Shown here piece by piece: positions 24,378 to 33,923 of a stretch of DNA of 64,000 bases. Position numbers and translations under genes: made by a program. Source of the stretch: Brasilonema sennae CENA114 (GTDB lineage Bacteria; Cyanobacteriota; Cyanobacteriia; Cyanobacteriales; Nostocaceae); the NCBI RefSeq assembly GCF_006968745.1, contig NZ_CP030118.1, positions 4,430,399-4,494,398 of the forward strand, written 5' to 3'. The first letter of the stretch is position 1. Every line of letters starts with the position of its first letter. The notes beneath the pieces are model-generated. The model was not told the DNA's origin and searched no databases. It saw only the letters and a list, made by a program, of their open reading frames with translations.

Positions 24378-26726
24378 TTAACTGGTTAACGGTTTACCAC
24401 ACTTTGAGCAGAAATTGTTACCCAATGGATTTTTAGTCTCGCAATGAGTACAGATAACATAACCTTGAGGAAGTGCCGTTGACGGAGATGAAGTCTCTAA
24501 TGTTTGATGCCCTTGGTGTGCTGTTGATAAACCATTATTTGAACCAATGGTACTAGTTCTCAGAGTCCTCAATACCTGAGGCATGACTGCATCGATTAAT
24601 CCAGAACCACCATCATGAGAATTACTAACCCAGACCTCTGGAAGTTTAAGTTTGACTAACTCCTTCAGTTTTTCGATATCTAGCCAGCCTTCACGACCAA
24701 TGATATCAATAGTTTCTTTCAAAATTAATAAGTCTATTTCACGTAGTTGTCGAACTCGTCCTACTTCAACCTCAATTCCGTATTTCGCTGCTATGGCATT
24801 AAGTTCTGCAATCTTCACATCCTCTTGAGCTTTAACCAAATCTGCTTGCTTTTTCGTCACGGCTTTTTCGTATTCAAGATTTTGGAGTTCTTTTTCTGTT
24901 TCTCGTTCAGCTTGTATGGTTATACGCATTTCCTGGGCGATTTTGCGATCAGTTAAAATCTTTTCCAGTTGTTCGGGTAGGTCAATCTCTCCAATCAATG
25001 TGTCAACTGCTTCAACTGCAAAATCACTGAGAGCTGATTTAATATAGTCTTTTGCTTGTCTTTGTTGGTCACTACGTTTGTCGAGAAAGTCAAGCGCCTC
25101 AGAATTTTGAGCAGAATTGCAGAAGTAATTGCTCACTGCTGGCTGTAGTACCTTTACAATAAGAGCTTTTATAGAGTTACTACCAGAGCCACCAACATTA
25201 TTACCAACACGATAAATCATTGTGGGAGCATTTTCTTCAGCTACGCGAATAACTTGCGTTACTTCTATATCAAAACAAAATCCATCCTTAGAGCGCAGTT
25301 GTATAGCATGAAGGTTTGCATCGTAGTTTGTAGGTGGCTTTTTTTTGTTTGACCAGTCTAGCGCAATGGGAAGAGTTGGAACTATCTCTACATTCATCAC
25401 TTTTGTGTTGATTACATGCTTACCAGGGGGGAGAGGGGTATTCCAAACTCCCTTGCATCCACGCTCAACTACACCAGCCTTATTCTCGGGAGGCTTGCCA
25501 ACGTGGGAGATAATAACTCCAACTGTCCCAACAGGAACGTCAGTTAATTCTACTTGCTCAACTTTGGCAAACCAAGGATTTAGATTCCAAGAACCAGGTG
25601 GCAGAACCTCTTGTTGCAAACCTTTGCGTCCGCCTCCATCAAGAAATTTTTGCCCGTTTTGGAAGTTGCCATGATCTGCAACAGGCGAACCAGCAATCTC
25701 ATCTGATTCAATTGAAATACCATCGTAAGTAGTGACAATGCCAATCTTCCCAGCTTCTACTGTATACACCTGTAAATTTTCAGGTTTCAGGCCATATTGG
25801 GTGGCATTAGCAGCAGTAATTACAGTAAATAAATCGGTGTTAATCCAATAGGTGCCAGCAGTTAAGATTGCTAGCTGTCTACCTTTTTGACCTCCATTTT
25901 CAATAAACTTAGACGCATCTTGAAAGTTATGGCAATCCACAACTTTGCCCAACAGTTGTTCTGGTGGCATGGGCGCACCATCTTCGGCAACGATTAGTCC
26001 AATTTCTCCTGGAGGAATATTAATTACTGGTTTCTTATAAATGTGAAACAATTCAGTGTTAATCCGGTAAGTGCCAGTTGTTAGAATTGCCAGCTGTTTA
26101 CCCTTGTGACCCCCATTTTCAATAAATGCACCGGCATCCTGAAAGTTGTTACATTCAACAACCCTACCAAAAAGTTGCCCAGGTGACATAGACGCACCAT
26201 CTTTAGCAACGACTAGCCCAATTGCATCAGAGTAAACTTTGATTGGTTTTTCTTTGCGAATGGTATACATCCAAGGAAAATAACCCCAATGTGAACCCGG
26301 GGTAAGAATTTTCGCTTGGGGACCAGCTTCTTCTTTAAAAGCTATCAGCTGACCAGCAGGAAGTTTAGGGGAAAAAGGATTAAGGTTAAATTTCTTAATC
26401 ACAATCCCAACTTCATCGTTAGCAATTACTACAACTCCTCTGGACGAGATAACCGCAAATACAACAACTCCGAACACCAAGAAAATAGCAAAAGTTCCGC
26501 CCAAAGATATTCCCGCAGTTCTCATGGGCTGATTGATTGAGTTTCCTGGGCTAGTTTGTAGTGATACCGTAGTTGGAGTCTGAACAAACAGCAGATTTGG
26601 GGGTTGTTCTACTGAAGCAGTTGTTAATCGAGGATTCACTGAATCGATATACTGACTCATGATAACAATGCTGCCTAGAGCCATTGCACTCTTCACTAGC
26701 AGACCGACAAATAGCTTTGCTTTCAT
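24378..26726 (-). CDS. SPFH/Band 7 membrane protein with N-terminal repeats and C-terminal zinc ribbon
   Basis: A 782-residue protein. A signal anchor and second helix (GTFAIFLVFGVVVFAVISSR) place the N-terminus at a membrane. About four repeats of 60-75 residues follow (IGLVVAKDGASMSPGQLFGR, IGLIVAEDGAPMPPEQLLGK, a diverged IGIVTTYDGISIESDEIAGS and VGVIISHVGKP), each with an NFQD..FIENGG.KG..LAIL.PGTY/SW core. Then comes an SPFH/Band 7 region (LRSKDGFCFDIEVTQVIRVA), a long charged coiled coil (residues about 590-680) and a C-terminal CxxC...CxxC zinc ribbon (CTHCETKNPL...FCSKCGKPL). It resembles flotillin-type scaffolds. It lies between two kinases, which suggests a signalling microdomain. 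Confidence 0.85.
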   Translation of the reverse strand: MKAKLFVGLLVKSAMALGSIVIMSQYIDSVNPRLTTASVEQPPNLLFVQTPTTVSLQTSPGNSINQPMRTAGISLGGTFAIFLVFGVVVFAVISSRGVVVIANDEVGIVIKKFNLNPFSPKLPAGQLIAFKEEAGPQAKILTPGSHWGYFPWMYTIRKEKPIKVYSDAIGLVVAKDGASMSPGQLFGRVVECNNFQDAGAFIENGGHKGKQLAILTTGTYRINTELFHIYKKPVINIPPGEIGLIVAEDGAPMPPEQLLGKVVDCHNFQDASKFIENGGQKGRQLAILTAGTYWINTDLFTVITAANATQYGLKPENLQVYTVEAGKIGIVTTYDGISIESDEIAGSPVADHGNFQNGQKFLDGGGRKGLQQEVLPPGSWNLNPWFAKVEQVELTDVPVGTVGVIISHVGKPPENKAGVVERGCKGVWNTPLPPGKHVINTKVMNVEIVPTLPIALDWSNKKKPPTNYDANLHAIQLRSKDGFCFDIEVTQVIRVAEENAPTMIYRVGNNVGGSGSNSIKALIVKVLQPAVSNYFCNSAQNSEALDFLDKRSDQQRQAKDYIKSALSDFAVEAVDTLIGEIDLPEQLEKILTDRKIAQEMRITIQAERETEKELQNLEYEKAVTKKQADLVKAQEDVKIAELNAIAAKYGIEVEVGRVRQLREIDLLILKETIDIIGREGWLDIEKLKELVKLKLPEVWVSNSHDGGSGLIDAVMPQVLRTLRTSTIGSNNGLSTAHQGHQTLETSSPSTALPQGYVICTHCETKNPLGNNFCSKCGKPLTS

Positions 26727-26828
26727 AGTGATGCTATTCTTCCTGACTATAATAAAGAAGTGTAGTTAACTACGTATTTTTAATCAGCAATTCCCGAAGA
26801 ATCTTAAAGGAAAATTAAAGATATTTCT

Positions 26829-28205
26829 CTATAGACAACGAATAATGCGAGGGAAGAAACCACTACACATAGGTAGCCACTCGTGGAAAAGCAGAACACC
26901 ATATCCAAATGACGGAAGGTGCCCTTCCTGAGCTTCTAAACTAAAGGTAAAGTTATCGTATCTTAACCATTCATTATTCCTTCGCCAGCCTACGTATTTG
27001 CCACACTCATAAAAAGTTGCGCTATCTAACCTATCTAACTTGCCAGGGTAACCGCGAATGCCACGCCAGATTCGCTGCTGAACACTTAAGCCAAACTTAC
27101 TATCACTGTACTCTACCCATAGTTGGTCAATTTTGCGAAGGACAGTACAGGGAAAGTTCGATAATTCCTGCGCTCTCATCCAACCCTCGTTCTGACGATC
27201 AACTGCTTGAAGCATCACTTGGTAGGTTTCACGATCCGCTTCTTTCCACTGATTAGCTCTCAACAAGCCCTCTAGTTTAGCGTAATCGACAATTGGATCT
27301 GTTGAAGAAAGTTTATCTACAAAAGGTGGTTGAACAATTGGATCTGGTGGAAAAGGTTTATCTACAAAAGGTGGTTGAGTTTCAATAGTTGCAATACCAA
27401 GCAATTCTCTAAACTCGCGCACTGTCTGTGGTCTATCTTGCGGTTCCAACGCCATCCCTTTGACAATAGCATCATTTACCCTGTTGCTAATCCGGAAGTT
27501 ATGTTGCTTTGGCGGTGGTAAAGGTATGCCAGTTTTCCTAAAATCAGCAGGTAAAGGAACTTCCGCAGTCAGTAATGTATACAGCGTTGCGGCTAAGGCA
27601 TAAACATCAGTATAAGTATCAAATTTACCTCGTCTTTGATACTGTTCAATGGGTGCATAACCTGCCGTCTTGGCATTAGTCATGCTTCCTGTTATTCCAA
27701 CGGCAAATTCGCGTGCCAAACCGAAATCAATCAGTACAGCTTCTTGTGTACCACGGCGCAGCATAATATTATGTGGCTTGACATCCCGATGTAAAAGTTC
27801 TTGTTGGTGGACAGATTCCAGGGCTTTCCCTACCTGGTCAATGTAGCGTAATGCCTCAGACTCTGGCAATGCCCCACGATCCTCAACATAAACCCATAAA
27901 TCTTGCCCGTCAATATACTCCATCACCATGCCCCACAGTTCAGCCTCCTTAATCATTTCGTAGATTTTGACGATATGAGGATGGCTACACCCTCGTAACC
28001 GCAACCCCTCATTGACAAACTTTACTTGTTGTTTATCAAAGTCTGCTTGACCTTGTTGCTTTTGGTTTAGGGTTTTAATAACAACTAATTTACCGATGGG
28101 GGATTGAATGGCACTATAGGTGACACCAAAGCCTCCACCTCCAAGGACTTTTTGAATAATGAATCTTCCGTTTTGAAGTGGTTGACCTGGTGTCCAAAGT
28201 TGCAT
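26829..28205 (-). CDS. Serine/threonine protein kinase with C-terminal GUN4 domain
   Basis: Residues about 13-270 form a Hanks-type kinase: VLGGGGFGVTYSA loop, KLVVIKTLN lysine, LLHRDVKPHNIML and LIDFGLAREF catalytic motifs, and AGYAPIEQYQ activation segment. After a Pro-rich linker (PPFVDKPFPPDP repeated), residues about 305-450 form a GUN4 domain (LEGLLRANQWKEADRETYQV, FGLSVQQRIWRGI, VGWRRNNEWLRYDNFTFSL). GUN4 binds porphyrins and stimulates Mg-chelatase; in such fusions it may sense tetrapyrroles. It has no membrane segment. It is the first of three consecutive minus-strand genes. Confidence 0.9.
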   Translation of the reverse strand: MQLWTPGQPLQNGRFIIQKVLGGGGFGVTYSAIQSPIGKLVVIKTLNQKQQGQADFDKQQVKFVNEGLRLRGCSHPHIVKIYEMIKEAELWGMVMEYIDGQDLWVYVEDRGALPESEALRYIDQVGKALESVHQQELLHRDVKPHNIMLRRGTQEAVLIDFGLAREFAVGITGSMTNAKTAGYAPIEQYQRRGKFDTYTDVYALAATLYTLLTAEVPLPADFRKTGIPLPPPKQHNFRISNRVNDAIVKGMALEPQDRPQTVREFRELLGIATIETQPPFVDKPFPPDPIVQPPFVDKLSSTDPIVDYAKLEGLLRANQWKEADRETYQVMLQAVDRQNEGWMRAQELSNFPCTVLRKIDQLWVEYSDSKFGLSVQQRIWRGIRGYPGKLDRLDSATFYECGKYVGWRRNNEWLRYDNFTFSLEAQEGHLPSFGYGVLLFHEWLPMCSGFFPRIIRCL

Positions 28206-28432
28206 TGGGATTGGCTACTCCCTAGTTTGAGATCACTAGAAGCATTTTACTTGTTTGGCTGCACCTTGTGAGATGATGTGCAGGGCATACAAAGCGATAA
28301 TCGAAATCTGAATGCACAGATTGGGAAATTTGAACAATTCAGTTGCGATTCACACTCGGTGGACAGTCATATCAAATCCGTTGATATCGGAATTATTCCT
28401 CTTTCCTCTCTCTCTGTGTCACGCCAGGTGCA
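28206..28432. other. Spacer downstream of the antitoxin-like gene
   Basis: About 230 bases on the 3' side of the antitoxin-like gene, where a VapC/PIN toxin would be expected, hold no toxin-like frame. The plus-strand frame 28312-28512 has no recognisable features. Confidence 0.4.
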
Positions 28433-28747
28433 TTAAAATCTTCGCCCCTCTTCTATCATGGAGCCGATTGACGTTTTATCCAATGCCACTTCTTGCCGCA
28501 ATTGTTCCATAAGAGCGATGCTCCTTTGGAGCCGCTTCGCTAACGCATTACTTATCGATTTTTTCGTCGTCGGCTTTCCCCAAGCGTTATAACGCGGTTC
28601 CGGTTCTGAGGATGCTGCAACTTCTGCATCTGGTAACGGCTGTACAACTATCACCACCTCAACAGAGATATCTTTAAAATCAGTGGGTGTCTGGATTTGC
28701 AACATACCATCAGCCCCAATATGCGCTCGTAATTTCATCGTTTCCAT
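28433..28747 (-). CDS. Antitoxin-like small protein, apparently orphan
   Basis: A 104-residue protein with an N-terminal beta region (MKLRAHIGADGMLQIQTPTD...SVEVVIVVQPL) and a helical C-terminus ending SIGSMIEEGRRF. This architecture matches small cyanobacterial antitoxins that precede PIN-domain (VapC-type) toxins. The ATG at 28747 or 28738 (MKLRAH) may start it. No toxin gene follows it, so it is either an orphan or part of a decayed pair. A Uma2-type gene is divergent nearby. Confidence 0.6.
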   Translation of the reverse strand: METMKLRAHIGADGMLQIQTPTDFKDISVEVVIVVQPLPDAEVAASSEPEPRYNAWGKPTTKKSISNALAKRLQRSIALMEQLRQEVALDKTSIGSMIEEGRRF

Positions 28748-28941
28748 ATCAGCCCACCTGACTCATCCTCAACATTGCTCCGCCGTGTCTTAATACTAAG
28801 TTAGGAAACGACGCTGTGCAAAATCTATCCACAATCGCTGCTTGCGGCACTGGGCGATCCCGCGATAGCTTCGCTGCTGTGCAGATCGCGTTAGTTTTGG
28901 TCAAAATTGAGAAAGCAGGACAGCATAACGGAGACAAAAAC

Positions 28942-29577
28942 ATGAGCGTAACTATTCCCCTACATGCCATAGAACTCGCTCCCGGTAGCCAGATTGCCAT
29001 TCATAACCTGTCCTGGCAAGACTTTGAGCGACTTCTCGAAGACTTGGGAGAAAAACGCAACACCCGCATTGCTTACTACCGAGGAACCCTAGAAATAATG
29101 TCCCCGTTAGCATTACATGAGCGTCCCCACCGCATCATTGCTTACATCATCACCACAATTCTGGAGGAACAAGGACGCAACTGGGAAGACTTCGGCTCGA
29201 CAACTTTTAAACGTCCAGATATTGCTGGGGTTGAACCAGATACCTGCTTTTATATTCAAAATGCCAGCCAGGTCAAAGGATGTACCCAAATGGATTTAAC
29301 CGTATATCCTCCCTGTGACCTTGCCGTTGAATCTGATGTTACCTCAAAAACAACCCTCAACGCCTATATATCCCTGAGAGTTCCGGAAGTGTGGATTTAC
29401 AGCAACCATCAACTAACCGTTTATATTCTCCAAGCTGACGGCTACGTAGAATCTCTCCTCAGTCCCACCTTTCCTAATTTACCCGTCACTGAACTTATTC
29501 CCCGACTGGTGCAAAAAGCAATTGATGATGGAACCAGTCAAATGCTGCGAGAACTGAGAGCTTTGCTACGGGAATAA
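28942..29577 (+). CDS. Uma2-family (DUF820) restriction-endonuclease-like protein
   Basis: A 211-residue Uma2 protein, a PD-(D/E)xK-fold family highly expanded in cyanobacteria. It shows LSWQDFERLLEDLGEKRNTR, IAYYRGTLEIMSPLALHERP, the candidate active-site residues GVEPDTCFYI and DLAVESDVTSK, and YISLRVPEVWIYSNHQLTVY. ATG at 28942 has GGAG nine bases upstream and gives the canonical N-terminus; the frame is open to 28816, but that part is atypical. Its biological role is uncertain; it may be a nuclease linked to mobile DNA. Confidence 0.9.
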   Translation: MSVTIPLHAIELAPGSQIAIHNLSWQDFERLLEDLGEKRNTRIAYYRGTLEIMSPLALHERPHRIIAYIITTILEEQGRNWEDFGSTTFKRPDIAGVEPDTCFYIQNASQVKGCTQMDLTVYPPCDLAVESDVTSKTTLNAYISLRVPEVWIYSNHQLTVYILQADGYVESLLSPTFPNLPVTELIPRLVQKAIDDGTSQMLRELRALLRE

Positions 29578-29930
29578 AAGCTTTTTGAATGCGTGAATGC
29601 GTGAATGTTAGCGTAGCTGAGATCTTGCACCATTCTCAATAACCGTAGGGTGGGCACTGCTGTCAACGTAAAAATAAGGTTTTGAGCGAACTCTAGGCAG
29701 TGCCCAACGCCAGATGCTATCTCCCAAGGGGAGACGCCAAAGGCGAACAAGCCGGGAAACCCGTCCAACGCACTGGCTCCCTTACAAAAATTGCAATAAC
29801 GCAACTGGTGCAAGATGTGAGGTAGCGTGCCGTAGGCAGCGAATTCCAAGGCAGCGGTACTAGACAGATACTGTCGTTTCAAAGTTCTTTTTAGCATCTT
29901 GGCGTGAGATAATCATCCTATTTTCATTTC
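29578..29930. repeat. Intergenic region with dispersed palindromic repeats
   Basis: Contains AACGCCAGATGCTATCTCCC, AAGGGGAGACGC and CCAACGCACTGGCTCCC (about 29708-29781), modules of the same family as at 2.2, 16.7, 38.9 and 52.3 kb. A minus-strand frame across it (29538-29897) is a repeat artefact. No gene is seen. Confidence 0.6.
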
Positions 29931-30780
29931 ATGCGGCGAAATAAAACGCACGACTTCCACCAGCCAATGAAAAGATCCAAGAAACTTTGGTTTCATAAAG
30001 CATTCAAGATTACCGTGATTGTACTACTAGTGCTGGGGCTATCGCTAGTGGGGCTTGTCACCTATGCTGTGAGGCAATCATTTCCAGTAGAAACTGGCAC
30101 GGTTCAAATACCAGGGTTGAAGGCTGAGGTAAAAGTCGAGCGTAATGACTGGGGAATTCCCCACATTTACGCTGCCAACTCCCATGATTTATTTATGGCG
30201 CAAGGTTATGTCCACGCGCAAGACCGTTTCTGGCAAATGGACTTTCACATGGGGCAAGGTGATGGCTTATGATCTTGGCAAAAACCTTGATAGTGAAATT
30301 GAACGTAGTATCTTGCTCAAAACCCTGACTCCTGCTCAGGTAGAAGAACTATTTCCACCTTACCCTGAAAACCTACCAGTGATTTTGCCTGAGTTTCAAG
30401 TGGGTAAAGCAGTGAGTACACCAGATGTTTTCTCCCCAGTGAGTGGTGTAAATAATATCATCTCTGCCTTAGAGTCAATAACCAAACCGATGACTGCTTT
30501 AGAACAATTGCTAGGTTCTACTACTGGAGTCGGTATTGGTTCAAATAGCTGGGTAATATCAGGTCAGCAGACGACGACAGGTAAACCCATTTTGGCAAAT
30601 GATCCTCACTTGGCTGTACAAATGCCTTCTATCTGGTATGAAGTTGGTCTGCATTGTACACCAAAAAGTGCAGATTGTCCATACAATGTGACTGGGTTTT
30701 CGTTTGCTGGAATGCTGGGTGTGATTGTCGGTCATAGCGAGCGCATTGCCTGGGGTGTCACCAATGTCCTCTCAGAATAA
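29931..30780 (+). pseudogene. Broken penicillin acylase-family gene
   Basis: The first frame (29931-30272) has an N-terminal membrane anchor (FKITVIVLLVLGLSLVGLV) and the family start VKVERNDWGIPHIYAANSHD then LFMAQGYVHAQDRFWQMDFH. At about 30247 the sequence jumps to WGKVMAYDLGKNLDSEIERS in another frame, so the part of the alpha chain in between is deleted and the frame shifted. The second frame continues through GIGSNSWVISG, whose Ser is the usual N-terminal nucleophile of the beta chain after self-cleavage, and stops at WGVTNVLSE, where a transposase remnant begins. The gene lost an internal part and most of its beta chain, so it is inactive. Confidence 0.9.
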
Positions 30781-30782
30781 TT

Positions 30783-31833
30783 TCAAAAGTGAGTATGAAT
30801 AGCCTCAGTTGTTCTAACCCTTACGGGTTCGCCAGTCGCTTCAAGTCGGGGAACCCGCCCAACGCGCTGGCGAACCATAAAACGTTCAATCCCACACACC
30901 TGTTTAATGGCTCTGTGGTAACATTCAATTCCCCAATGGATTGAATGTAATGCCTTAAATTCCACTCGATTAATTGCAATTAGTGCATCTTCATCCGGTA
31001 AAAATATGATGTAGTATCTTTTTTCTTCGTTTTTGTTCGCGTAAGCGCAAGCGCACGCCCAGAGGGCGAACGCGCAGCGTGTCGCTTTGCGACTCAGCGT
31101 CTCCCCTTGGGAGAAGTTTTTCCGAAATACTTTCACTTTGCCGAAACTTTTTAGATGAACTATTAAACCAACACCTGTGTATTTCTAGATTTTGGATTTG
31201 GGTATAATCTCGACCATTGATTGAACAGGAACGATTCTTGGCTACCCCCACCAAAAACCCTAATTCTTTGTTTTTCAGGAATTTTAGGTTTTCTTTACTG
31301 GCATACCAAGCATCTGTAGTCACGGTCTTCGGTTTTAATCCCCAATCCAGTACTTCAGCAATCATTTCTCTTAAATAATCGTTTTTTGTCTTACCTTCCT
31401 GTTTTTTATATATGCGATAATTGATGGGTACAGATTTACCCGACAAATCAGTGTAATACAAGGTAATTAACTGAATCCCTTTAACTACACGATGATGTTT
31501 ACCCGACCAAAAATAAGCAAAAAATTGCTGTTAATAGCGGGTCACTATAAGGTTTATCAATAACTGTATCGTCGTAACTTATGTACCACCCGTTAAATTG
31601 ATGTGTGGACTTACCTCCAGAAATAAATCTTTTGGTTCATAACGTTCTCTCAACAAAAATCTATTGACGCTATCGTGAGATGTTTCTCCTAAAATCTCAG
31701 CAAGATCGTGTACAACCTGGATACTTTGATTCTGCAAGCAAGAACAGAGTGTAAGTGTCCAAGTCGCATATGTAAGTTGATACTTTAGTAGTCGCTCTAA
31801 TAGCCCTAACCCTACATCATCAAGACAATATAG
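30783..31833 (-). pseudogene. Broken IS4-like (DDE) transposase with two small repeat insertions
   Basis: Fragments in two frames form one transposase. The N-terminal part from about 31833 reads DDVGLGLLERLLKYQLTYAT with LGETSHDSVNRFLLRERYEP. The middle contains TDAWYASKENLKFLKNKELG. The C-terminal part shows LHSIHWGIECYHRAIKQVCG and IERFMVR. A frameshift lies near 31175, and more damage lies around 31470-31620. Two short palindromic repeats sit inside the reading frame: 87 bases flanked by GTTTTT (31029-31034 / 31116-31121) and 57 bases flanked by AACC (30816-30819 / 30873-30876). The IS end near 31941-31962 survives; the other end is lost against the penicillin acylase gene. Confidence 0.85.
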
Positions 31834-31940
31834 GTATTATCCGTCTTTCAATGTCCCTGTTAATTAGCGTTCGCCCAGCGTGCGCCTTCGCGCACTCGCC
31901 TTGTTACTTTCCTCATTCACGCATCTGCACTTCTTGCCTA

Positions 31941-31962
31941 TTTTGTCAATGCGTAAGTCCTA
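31941..31962. mobile_element. Surviving terminal end of the broken insertion sequence
   Basis: The 22-base string ending TGCGTAAGTCCTA is, in reverse complement, nearly identical to the left end of the MITE at 34458-34617 (TAGGACTTACGCATTGACA). It lies about 110 bases upstream of the transposase remnant's N-terminal end, where an IS terminus is expected. This ties the MITE to this insertion sequence family. Confidence 0.6.
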
Positions 31963-32165
31963 ATTTAATTAAGTTGAACTACTTACCAGCATTGACCAAT
32001 TTGCGGTCACTTTAATATAGCTGACCTCTTTTTTCTTTTCAGTAACGTTTCACTTAGACTCGCGTGTTACTTTTTATTAATAATTCTCTAAGTGCTATTT
32101 CCTGATTACTGGTTTTTTAGTGTAAACTCCAGTTAGTAAAAAAGTAATCTTTCTAGCTTTTGATA

Positions 32166-33764
32166 ATGACACTTCCATCACCAAATAAAGTCGATGAATT
32201 ATTTTCCGAATGGGATAAACCAGACTCTCCTGGTTTTGCTTTAGCCATCATTAAAGATGGTGAGACTATTTATAAGCGCGGCTATGGTATGGCTGACTTA
32301 GAACACAACGTAACGATTTCTCCAAATTCGGTCTTTGATATTGCCTCAACCTCCAAGCAGTTTACAGCGATGTGCATTGCTTTACTTGCAAGAAAGGGGG
32401 AACTTTCTTTAGATGACGAGATCCAAATCTACATTTCAGAGATACCCAGATATGAGTATCCCATTACTGTGCGGCATCTTATTCACCACACAAGCGGCAT
32501 TCGTGATTTCCTAAACCTCATGGAATTGGCAGGAATGCGATGCGAGAATGACTATCCTGAGAACGAAATCATTGCTTTAATAGCTCGTCAACAAGAATTG
32601 AACTTCAAGCCAGGAGAGGAGCATTTGTACAGCAACTCAGGATATTTTCTTTTGGCAGAAATCGTCAAACGTGTCTCTGGAAAATCTCTGGCGGTTTTTG
32701 CTGATCAGCATATTTTCAGTCCCCTGGGAATGAAAGCAACTCACTTTCACGATGATTTCACAAGGATTGTCCAGAATAGAGCGATTGGCTACTCTGTGAG
32801 GGAAGAGGGTAGTTTTCAGATTGATACGACTATTTTTGATATCGTGGGTGACGGTGGTATCTATACTACGGTTGAAGACCTATGTATCTGGGATGAGAAT
32901 TTTTACCAAAACAAATTAGGAGGATATGGGCAAGACTTGATCGAAGAAATCATTACACCTGGAATATTGAATAGCGGCGAAGTGATAGATTATGCCTTTG
33001 GTTTAATCAGAGAGCATTACCGAGGATTAGAAACCATCAGTCACGGTGGCGCATGGATGGGTTACAGATCGCAAATGCTGCGATTCCCCAAACAGAGATT
33101 CTCTGTAATTTGCTTGTCAAATTTGGGCAGCGCTAAACCGGCAGAACTTGCCAAAAAAGTTGCAGATATCTACTTAGTTGATGACTTTACTGAAGAATCT
33201 GTCAGCCGTCAAACCCAAATAATAGAAATTCCATCGATTGATTTAGAGAGGAAGACTGGCTTTTATCAAAACCCAAAAACAGGAACCGTTTGGGAGTTAT
33301 TGGTAAAGGATGGTAAATTAATCCTGGAAGCTGCTGAAATGAGCTTGATTTTTGCTCCTGTAAGTTCAAGTCATTTTGTAATAATGGATATTCCTTTTAT
33401 ATCTGTTGAATTTGAAGAATCAGGTTTACATAAACCCTCTTATTTTTACTATGTGGAGGGCAAAACACGGGACGTTTTCCAACGGCTAGAATTTGCTCCT
33501 CCTAATTCTGAACAATTGGTGGATTTTACAGGAGAGTATTATTCCCAAGAGTTAGATGCAACATACAGAATCAGTATCGAAGACGGAGAGTTGCTGCTAA
33601 ATCGAAGAAATTCTCTTCGAGAAACCCTCAAGCCAATTAACAAAGATTTGCTGAAAGGTACAGACCTCACTTTGCAGTTTGTTCGTGATGACTTTCATCA
33701 AGTTACTAAATTCAGTTTGCGGGTAGAAGGTGGACGTGTCAGAAACATTCAATTTGTGAAATAA
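32166..33764 (+). CDS. Serine hydrolase, class C beta-lactamase/DD-peptidase-like
   Basis: A 532-residue penicillin-binding-protein-like hydrolase. The SxxK motif is STSK (Ser61 and Lys64), the second motif is YSN in HLYSNSGYFLL, and the third position is HGG in ISHGGAWMGY. It has no signal peptide, so it may be cytosolic. The C-terminal ~170 residues (IPSIDLERKTGFYQNPKTGT onward, with FTGEYYSQELDATYRISIED) form one or two beta-rich DUF3471-like domains. Members act as esterases, peptidases or aminopeptidases; the substrate cannot be deduced. ATG at 32166; TTG at 32160 is an alternative. Confidence 0.88.
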   Translation: MTLPSPNKVDELFSEWDKPDSPGFALAIIKDGETIYKRGYGMADLEHNVTISPNSVFDIASTSKQFTAMCIALLARKGELSLDDEIQIYISEIPRYEYPITVRHLIHHTSGIRDFLNLMELAGMRCENDYPENEIIALIARQQELNFKPGEEHLYSNSGYFLLAEIVKRVSGKSLAVFADQHIFSPLGMKATHFHDDFTRIVQNRAIGYSVREEGSFQIDTTIFDIVGDGGIYTTVEDLCIWDENFYQNKLGGYGQDLIEEIITPGILNSGEVIDYAFGLIREHYRGLETISHGGAWMGYRSQMLRFPKQRFSVICLSNLGSAKPAELAKKVADIYLVDDFTEESVSRQTQIIEIPSIDLERKTGFYQNPKTGTVWELLVKDGKLILEAAEMSLIFAPVSSSHFVIMDIPFISVEFEESGLHKPSYFYYVEGKTRDVFQRLEFAPPNSEQLVDFTGEYYSQELDATYRISIEDGELLLNRRNSLRETLKPINKDLLKGTDLTLQFVRDDFHQVTKFSLRVEGGRVRNIQFVK

Positions 33765-33923
33765 AGTCAAGTTTAAATAACTAATACCACTCTTTATCTA
33801 CTGTTTCAAAATAATATTCCTAGAACGTTTCAATTGTTCCAGTAACGCTGCAATGACTGTTAGTACGTTGGAACAGTAGTTGTTAAAGACATATCAGGAA
33901 CACTGGAACAGTTGGAACAGACT

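Noticed and set aside
28749..29000. 83-residue minus-strand frame overlapping the Uma2 start
   Set aside because: It overlaps the well-supported start of the Uma2 gene, though its LSRDRPVPQAAIVDRF part could be an old fragment.
29538..29897. 119-residue minus-strand frame
   Set aside because: Covers dispersed repeats and the end of the Uma2 gene; no protein-like pattern.
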